A stretch of 9,951 nucleotides of DNA from Phyllobacteriaceae bacterium. Its GTDB lineage: Bacteria > Pseudomonadota > Alphaproteobacteria > Rhizobiales > Devosiaceae. How positions within the stretch are numbered: position 1 is the first letter of the stretch; each line of letters begins with the position of its first letter. Under the pieces are notes generated by a model, which made no database searches, had not been told where the DNA came from, and worked only from the letters and a program-made list of their open reading frames with translations. Location: positions 1 to 9,951 of the forward strand of contig JAAZLP010000218.1 in NCBI GenBank assembly GCA_012799265.1, given 5' to 3'. Below are positions 5,996 through 9,951 of this stretch, in pieces. The translations under genes were made by a program, and so were the position numbers.

Positions 5996-6687
5996 TGGCA
6001 AAGCGGGCGGTCAAGACGGTGGAGACGGCGGCGCTCTTCGCGCCGGAAGCCGATTTCCCCGATTTCAGCCATGAGCAGATGCTGATCGACCGCGGGGCCA
6101 GGCTGGTCGCGGGCGTTGATGAAGCCGGCCGCGGCCCGCTGGCGGGACCGGTCGTCGTGGCGGCGGTGCGGCTCGATCCGGACAATATCCCGGCCGGGCT
6201 CAACGATTCCAAGAAATTGACCGCTGAGCAGCGCGATGCGCTCTATGAAGAGATCATGGCCTGCGCCGAGGTCGCCATTGTGAGCGCGCCACCGAGCCAT
6301 ATCCTCTCGCTCAATATTCGCGGCGCGACGCTGGCGGCTATGGCCCGGGCCGTGCGCGCCCTGCCCCGGGCTGTCGACCGCGTGCTGGTTGATGGCCGCG
6401 ATGTGCCGCCGGAACTGCCCTGCCCCGGGCTGGCGCTGATCGGCGGGGACGGCCGCAGCGTATCGATCGCCGCGGCGTCTATCGTGGCCAAGGTGACGCG
6501 GGACCGGATGTGCCAGATCATGGATTGCGACGCGCCGCATTTCGGTTTTGGCGGGCACAAGGGCTATGGCACGGCGGCGCATCTGGGCGCGCTGAACCTC
6601 CATGGTCCCTGCCGCCACCACCGGGAAGAGTTCGCGCCCGTGGCGGCCTTGCTGGGCAGGCGCGCCGGCGTCGAAATGGCAGATTAA
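5995..6687 (+). CDS. rnhB: Ribonuclease HII
   Basis: A 230-residue cytoplasmic endonuclease that cuts RNA in RNA-DNA hybrids and at single ribonucleotides in DNA, using Mg2+ or Mn2+. VDEAGRGPLAGPV (41-53) supplies D42 and E43, LVDGRD (131-136) supplies D133, and ASIVAKVTRDRM (161-172) supplies D170, matching the four acidic residues of E. coli RNase HII (D16, E17, D108, D126). GHKGYGTAAHLGAL (187-200) and GPCRHHREEF (204-213) are further family blocks. The first 38 residues before the catalytic strand are longer than in E. coli and look flexible. The start overlaps the DUF4180 stop by one base. ccrM follows 82 bases later with its own promoter motifs; rnhB-ccrM adjacency is also found in other alphaproteobacteria such as Caulobacter. 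Confidence 0.97.
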   Translation: MAKRAVKTVETAALFAPEADFPDFSHEQMLIDRGARLVAGVDEAGRGPLAGPVVVAAVRLDPDNIPAGLNDSKKLTAEQRDALYEEIMACAEVAIVSAPPSHILSLNIRGATLAAMARAVRALPRAVDRVLVDGRDVPPELPCPGLALIGGDGRSVSIAAASIVAKVTRDRMCQIMDCDAPHFGFGGHKGYGTAAHLGALNLHGPCRHHREEFAPVAALLGRRAGVEMAD

Positions 6688-6766
6688 CCCTGCGCTAACC
6701 CTTTACGAACGCTACATTAACCAGCGCCGTCTATAACGGGCTTGTTAGTACTGCGTTAGGGTTAAG
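6684..6766 (+). promoter_or_regulatory. ccrM promoter region with CtrA-like motifs
   Basis: TTAA-N7-CTAAC at 6684-6699 is one base off the CtrA consensus TTAA-N7-TTAAC and includes the rnhB stop codon. CGAA-N7-TTAAC (6706-6721) is a weaker copy, two bases off, overlapping the -35 position of a good -10, TATAAC (6732-6737). GTTAG-N7-TTAG (6744-6759) is a degenerate copy in the other orientation near the ribosome site. Control of ccrM by CtrA is established in Caulobacter. No GANTC site lies in the region. Confidence 0.55.
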
Positions 6767-6769
6767 TGT

Positions 6770-7906
6770 ATGTTGCGTACCGCGCGTACGGTCCGTGTGG
6801 CCGATGCGGAGAAGGAAGGTACACGCCTTCCGATCGATACTATTCTTGTGGGCGATTGCATCGACCACATGAATAGCTTGCCGGCCGGCTCCGTCGATCT
6901 GATCTTCGCCGATCCCCCCTATAACCTGCAGCTCGAGCAGGGGCTGACCCGTCCCGACCAGTCGAAGGTCGACGCCGTCGACGACGACTGGGACAAGTTC
7001 GACAGCTTTGCTCACTATGATGCGTTCACCCGCGCCTGGATGACGGCTGCGCGCCGCGTCCTCAAGCCCGATGGGGCGATGTGGGTGATCGGCTCCTATC
7101 ACAATATTTTCCGCGTCGGCACGGCGCTCCAGGACCTGGGGTTCTGGATGCTGAACGACATCGTCTGGCGCAAGGCCAATCCGATGCCGAACTTCCGCGG
7201 CACGCGCTTTACCAATGCGCATGAAACGCTGATCTGGGCCGCCAAGAGCCAGAAGAGCCGCGTGACTTTCAACTATGAAGCCATGAAGCTCTCCAATGAC
7301 GATACGCAGATGCGCAGCGACTGGCTGTTTCCGATCTGCACCGGCAATGAGCGGCTGAAGGACGAGGACGACGGCAAGCTGCATCCGACGCAGAAGCCGG
7401 AAGCCCTGCTGTTCCGCATTCTCAATGCGACGACCAAGCCAGGCGATATCGTGCTCGACCCGTTCTTTGGCACCGGCACGACCGGGGCCGTGGCGCGCAA
7501 GCTGGGCCGTCACTTTATCGGCATCGAGCGCGAGCATTCCTATATCGCCGGCGCACGCCGCCGCATCGCCACCATCCGCCCCGGCGTCTTTGAGGCGCTG
7601 CAATCAGTTACGCCGAAACGCAAGGAAGCCCGCATTCCGTTCGGCTCGCTGGTCGAGCAGGGCGTTATCGAAGTTGGGACGCAACTCTTCGACTTAACGA
7701 AACGTTACTCTGCCATGGTTCGTGCAGACGGCTCGCTCGTCTCAGGTCCGCATCAGGGGTCGATCCACAAGGTCGGTGCGCTGGTTCAGGGCTCTGAGTC
7801 ATGCAACGGGTGGACCTTCTGGCACCACGAACAGGATGGCCGTATCGAACCGATAGACTCCCTTCGGGCCGATATTCGCCAAAAACTTGATTTGCTTTCT
7901 GCCTGA
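6770..7906 (+). CDS. ccrM: Cell-cycle-regulated adenine-N6 DNA methyltransferase CcrM (GANTC)
   Basis: A 378-residue beta-class N6-adenine methyltransferase that, by homology to Caulobacter CcrM, methylates the A in GANTC late in the cell cycle. DPPY (48-51) is catalytic motif IV, DPFFGTGTTG (230-239) is the SAM-binding motif, and GSYHNIFRVG (108-117), MPNFRGTRFTNAHETLIWA (139-157) and HPTQKPEALL (205-214) are typical. The C-terminal domain (about 285-378), found only in CcrM-type enzymes and used in target recognition, is intact, with SIHKVGALVQ (331-340) and CNGWTFWH (345-352). The N-terminus is some 17 residues longer than in Caulobacter. ATG 6770 has AGGG eight bases upstream; a later start cannot be excluded. 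The last residues hold QKLDLL, a loose match to a clamp-binding peptide. Confidence 0.97.
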   Translation: MLRTARTVRVADAEKEGTRLPIDTILVGDCIDHMNSLPAGSVDLIFADPPYNLQLEQGLTRPDQSKVDAVDDDWDKFDSFAHYDAFTRAWMTAARRVLKPDGAMWVIGSYHNIFRVGTALQDLGFWMLNDIVWRKANPMPNFRGTRFTNAHETLIWAAKSQKSRVTFNYEAMKLSNDDTQMRSDWLFPICTGNERLKDEDDGKLHPTQKPEALLFRILNATTKPGDIVLDPFFGTGTTGAVARKLGRHFIGIEREHSYIAGARRRIATIRPGVFEALQSVTPKRKEARIPFGSLVEQGVIEVGTQLFDLTKRYSAMVRADGSLVSGPHQGSIHKVGALVQGSESCNGWTFWHHEQDGRIEPIDSLRADIRQKLDLLSA

Positions 7907-7941
7907 TCCTGACCTCCAATCTCCCTCAGGCTCTACTCACT

Positions 7942-7973
7942 GGCCGCCGGTTTGCCCCGGCGGCCTTTTTGTT
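7942..7973 (+). terminator. Rho-independent terminator of ccrM
   Basis: GGCCGCCGG (7942-7950) pairs perfectly with CCGGCGGCC (7957-7965) around a six-base loop and is followed by TTTTTGTTT. It lies 35 bases after the ccrM stop. The minus-strand side has no T-run, so it should serve ccrM only and not the convergent porin gene. Confidence 0.9.
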
Positions 7974-7999
7974 TGGGAGAAGGCTAAGGATCTGGTGGT

Positions 8000-8659
8000 C
8001 TAGAAGCGGTAGTTGAAGCCAGCGCGGACGATGTTGGCGGACATGCTGGCTTCCACGCCGCCACCATTGACCACGGGGAAATACATTTCCGGCCCCAGAT
8101 TGAGGTGGAGATATTCGGCCTTCACGCTGATGGCATCAGTCAGCATAGCCTCGACACCGGCACCAACTGTCCAGCCGGAATGGAGACGGCGCGATTCCGG
8201 GCCACCCATGTCCGTCATGTCCTGATGCCCGCCGGCCATGGCTACACCGCCAGTGACATAGGGCATGAAGCGATCGCCGAGCGACACACCAGCACGGGCC
8301 CGAAGCGTGCCAAAGTACTCCAGCGTATGGGTTGCCCCAGCGCCTGTCGTCTGGGTCATGTGAGCAGCCTGAAGATCGCCTTCAACGCCGATGACGGCCG
8401 AACCAAGTTGGACGTTATAGCCCAACTGCAGACCAGCGGAGGCACCGCGGATCTGATCAAAGCCCAAAGCGACGCTACTATCCAGCGCTGCCTGCCCCAA
8501 CCCACCGTTGATACCCAGATAGAATCCCGACCAATCGGCGACGGAAGCCGGGCTGGTCACGCTGGGCGGGATATAGACGAGATCGGCAGCGTAGACGGCG
8601 GCGGATGAGAGGAAAGTGGAGGCGGCGCAAATCGCCGCCAGGGCACGAAAACGAACCAT
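8000..8659 (-). CDS. Outer-membrane beta-barrel protein (Omp25/Omp31-like small porin family)
   Basis: A 219-residue precursor. Residues 1-24 form a signal peptide with cleavage probably after VYA (22-24). The mature part starts its barrel at WSGFYLGINGG (43-53), the hallmark of this alphaproteobacterial family, and continues with alternating strands: GLQLGYNVQ (76-84), AVIGVEGDLQ (89-98), YFGTLRARAGVSL (115-127), MPYVTGGVAM (132-141), GWTVGAGVEAML (162-173), ISVKAEYLHL (177-186) and the C-terminal RAGFNYRF (212-219). Ending on Phe is the usual signal for barrel assembly. An eight-stranded barrel like OmpA's transmembrane domain is expected; relatives shape the outer membrane, and pore function is unproven. 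TAAGGAGA precedes the ATG by five bases but lies inside a hairpin loop (8653-8681). It is downstream of the GST gene on the same strand and convergent with ccrM. Confidence 0.9.
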   Translation of the reverse strand: MVRFRALAAICAASTFLSSAAVYAADLVYIPPSVTSPASVADWSGFYLGINGGLGQAALDSSVALGFDQIRGASAGLQLGYNVQLGSAVIGVEGDLQAAHMTQTTGAGATHTLEYFGTLRARAGVSLGDRFMPYVTGGVAMAGGHQDMTDMGGPESRRLHSGWTVGAGVEAMLTDAISVKAEYLHLNLGPEMYFPVVNGGGVEASMSANIVRAGFNYRF

Positions 8660-8681
8660 TGTTTTCTCCTTACAATGGTTC
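8653..8681 (-). promoter_or_regulatory. Start-codon hairpin with the ribosome site in its loop (porin mRNA)
   Basis: On the minus strand GAACCATTG (8673-8681) pairs perfectly with CAATGGTTC (8653-8661), a nine-base stem enclosing the 11-base loop TAAGGAGAAAA. The Shine-Dalgarno is fully in the loop and the AUG is inside the 3' arm. This layout could expose the ribosome site while delaying start-codon access, or serve as a contact point for a small RNA or temperature control. Confidence 0.6.
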
Positions 8682-8750
8682 TTTGAGTGCGGTGCAGCGG
8701 CCCGTTAGACCATAATCCAACTGGGGTAAAATTCGCCGAAAGTGGCTTGG

Positions 8751-9389
8751 TCAGCGGGGGACGGGCGGCAGCGGCGGGGCGGTGAGCCCGACAAAGGGAT
8801 CGGCCCATTCGGGAATGGCTTCGAGCCGCGCATTCCAGCGCGCGATGGCGGGATAATCCTCGATGGGGAGGCGGGCGACGTCGTTGTAGGGCAGATAGGT
8901 CGCCATGCGGAAATCGGCATAGGAGACCGCATCGCCGACGAGCCAGTCGCGGTTGGCCAGCTCGGCGTCGAGGATTTTGGCATTGGCGTGGAATTGGTTG
9001 GTGGCTTCGGCCACCGCATCGTGATCCGTTGGCCCGATATTGTAGCGCCGCTTGGTGCCAAGCTCCCATTGTACCGTTTCGGTGGCGCGGACGAACCCTT
9101 CCTTGCCCCAACTGATCCAGCGGATCATTTCCGGCTCTTCATCATCGGTGCGCCAGAAAGACGAGCCGGTGCGGCGCGACAGGAAGCAGGCAATGGCGTC
9201 GGCTTCCCAGAGCGGGCGCGCCGGTCCTTCGAGGATGGGCAGCAGCAGATTGGGATTGAGGTGGCGGTAGCGTTCGGCCTGGGTCGGGTCCTGCGGTGCC
9301 GCGAACTCATATTGGACATCGGCGGCGAGATATTTGGCGACGGCGACGGCCAAACGTGGATTGGCGTTGCGGCTGAAATAGAGCTTCAT
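8751..9389 (-). CDS. Glutathione S-transferase family protein
   Basis: A 212-residue soluble protein with a thioredoxin-like N-terminal domain (about 1-75) and a helical domain (about 85-200). LNPNLLLPIL (44-53) holds the cis-proline P51, WEADAIACFLSR (61-72) is the glutathione-binding segment, and DWLVGDAVSYADFRMA (148-163) contains the N-capping box S156/D159 typical of the GST core. The catalytic region, YFSRNANPRL (4-13), has no Cys and no Tyr at the usual site, only S6 and N8/N10, and Ala63 replaces the Ser of the common E-S pair. Its reaction is therefore unclear; it may be a conjugating or a mainly binding member. ATG 9389 is preferred over an upstream in-frame start because MKLYFS begins the first strand and GGGAGG lies about ten bases upstream. 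It follows the PLP enzyme gene by 63 bases. Confidence 0.88.
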   Translation of the reverse strand: MKLYFSRNANPRLAVAVAKYLAADVQYEFAAPQDPTQAERYRHLNPNLLLPILEGPARPLWEADAIACFLSRRTGSSFWRTDDEEPEMIRWISWGKEGFVRATETVQWELGTKRRYNIGPTDHDAVAEATNQFHANAKILDAELANRDWLVGDAVSYADFRMATYLPYNDVARLPIEDYPAIARWNARLEAIPEWADPFVGLTAPPLPPVPR

Positions 9390-9452
9390 CTTGTCGGTGC
9401 CTCCCTTGCTGAACGCTATCACAACGATTGGCAGTCGGGCGTTTCGACAGGT

Positions 9453-9951
9453 CTATTCCAGCAAGGTCCCCGTGCCCGTGGCGGTGAGAAAGTGCTGGAC
9501 CTTTTCCAGCGCGACCGGATCGAGATCGGCAGCGGGCGCATCGCCGGCAAAGGTATGCTTGAAACCGGAGGCGGTGATGATGCAGACCGTGCCGGAGCGC
9601 GCGAGGTCCGGATGGGCCATGAGATGGGCGACGCCAGCGCAGGCGGAAAATTCGGCGTCGATGCCATCATGCTTGAGGAGCGCGGCGCGGGCGGCGGCAA
9701 GCTGGTCGTCGGAGACCGCAGCGACGCTGCCGCCAGACTGGCGCACTCTGTCGAGAACAAGCGTGCCGTCCTGGGCGTAGCCATCGAGGCGGTCGGCAAT
9801 GGCGGCGGCTTTGGTGTCCACCGGATCGGTCCATGGGGTGACGTGATTGGCGCCTTCAAAAAAGGCCCTGGCGATGGGGGCGCAGCCGGCGGCCTGGACA
9901 GCGACCAGCGGCGGCACATTTCGACCGGCTTCGCGGAGGCCGTTGGCGGCG
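9453..9951 (-). CDS. Threonine synthase-like PLP-dependent enzyme, C-terminal part (5' end outside window)
   Basis: The frame is open to the right edge and gives 165 residues ending in a TAG at 9453-9455. Reading in from the edge, the first residues are AANGLREAGRN and then VPPLVAVQAAGCAPIARAF, the typical strand and helix after the glycine-rich loop in fold-type II PLP enzymes of the threonine synthase group. SGGSVAAVSDDQLAAA and GIDAEFSACAGVAHLM fit the region after it, and ITASGFKHT corresponds to the C-terminal glycine-containing strand. The PLP lysine and phosphate-binding loop would lie outside the window, so activity cannot be judged. The usual reaction would be O-phosphohomoserine to threonine; another PALP-family enzyme is possible. 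The GTG at 9917 is an internal codon, not the start. The GST gene follows on the same strand. Confidence 0.75.
   Translation of the reverse strand, partial: AANGLREAGRNVPPLVAVQAAGCAPIARAFFEGANHVTPWTDPVDTKAAAIADRLDGYAQDGTLVLDRVRQSGGSVAAVSDDQLAAARAALLKHDGIDAEFSACAGVAHLMAHPDLARSGTVCIITASGFKHTFAGDAPAADLDPVALEKVQHFLTATGTGTLLE

Noticed and set aside
6731..7603. Minus-strand open frame of 290 codons inside ccrM
   Set aside because: It is antisense to the conserved catalytic core of CcrM and shows only complementary codon bias.
1..9951. CRISPR array, transposon ends, tRNA or phage genes
   Set aside because: No regularly spaced repeats, no transposase or integrase, no tRNA-like fold were seen; gene content is ordinary chromosomal.

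Overview
The window looks like ordinary chromosome from an alphaproteobacterium, most likely Hyphomicrobiales (Devosia-like; the genus is a guess). It is GC-rich. The main evidence is a full-length CcrM-type cell-cycle methyltransferase directly behind rnhB, an Omp25/Omp31-type small porin, a GTTC-N7-GTTC LexA box of the alphaproteobacterial kind, and CtrA-like TTAA-N7-CTAAC motifs before ccrM. No mobile element, CRISPR array, tRNA or rRNA was seen.

Left part (1-3472): the last codons of an unidentified + strand gene are followed by a tight two-gene operon. It encodes a CatE-type extradiol dioxygenase-like VOC protein and a glutathionyl-hydroquinone reductase (Xi-class GST), which fits catechol/quinone handling. 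The operon ends in a strong two-way hairpin that also serves the convergent 14-helix DHA2 drug exporter.

Middle (3473-7973): a 349-bp regulatory gap separates the exporter from a PA0069-family radical SAM gene. This gap holds a perfect SOS box over a plausible -35. The radical SAM protein resembles spore photoproduct lyase, lacks any cysteine beyond the cluster triad, and ends in QMSLF, a likely beta sliding-clamp-binding peptide. A small secreted protein of unknown function is convergent with it. Then come a DUF4180 protein, rnhB (overlapping by one base) and ccrM with its own CtrA-like promoter and terminator. This block reads as a genome-maintenance neighbourhood: damage response, RNA-DNA hybrid removal and GANTC methylation.

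Right part (7974-9951), all on the minus strand: an outer-membrane beta-barrel protein whose start codon lies in a hairpin with the Shine-Dalgarno in its loop, a GST-like protein, and the C-terminal part of a threonine synthase-type PLP enzyme that runs off the right edge.

The most interesting point is the combination of SOS box, SPL-like radical SAM fold and C-terminal clamp motif in one gene, which suggests an uncharacterised DNA-damage enzyme working at the replication clamp.
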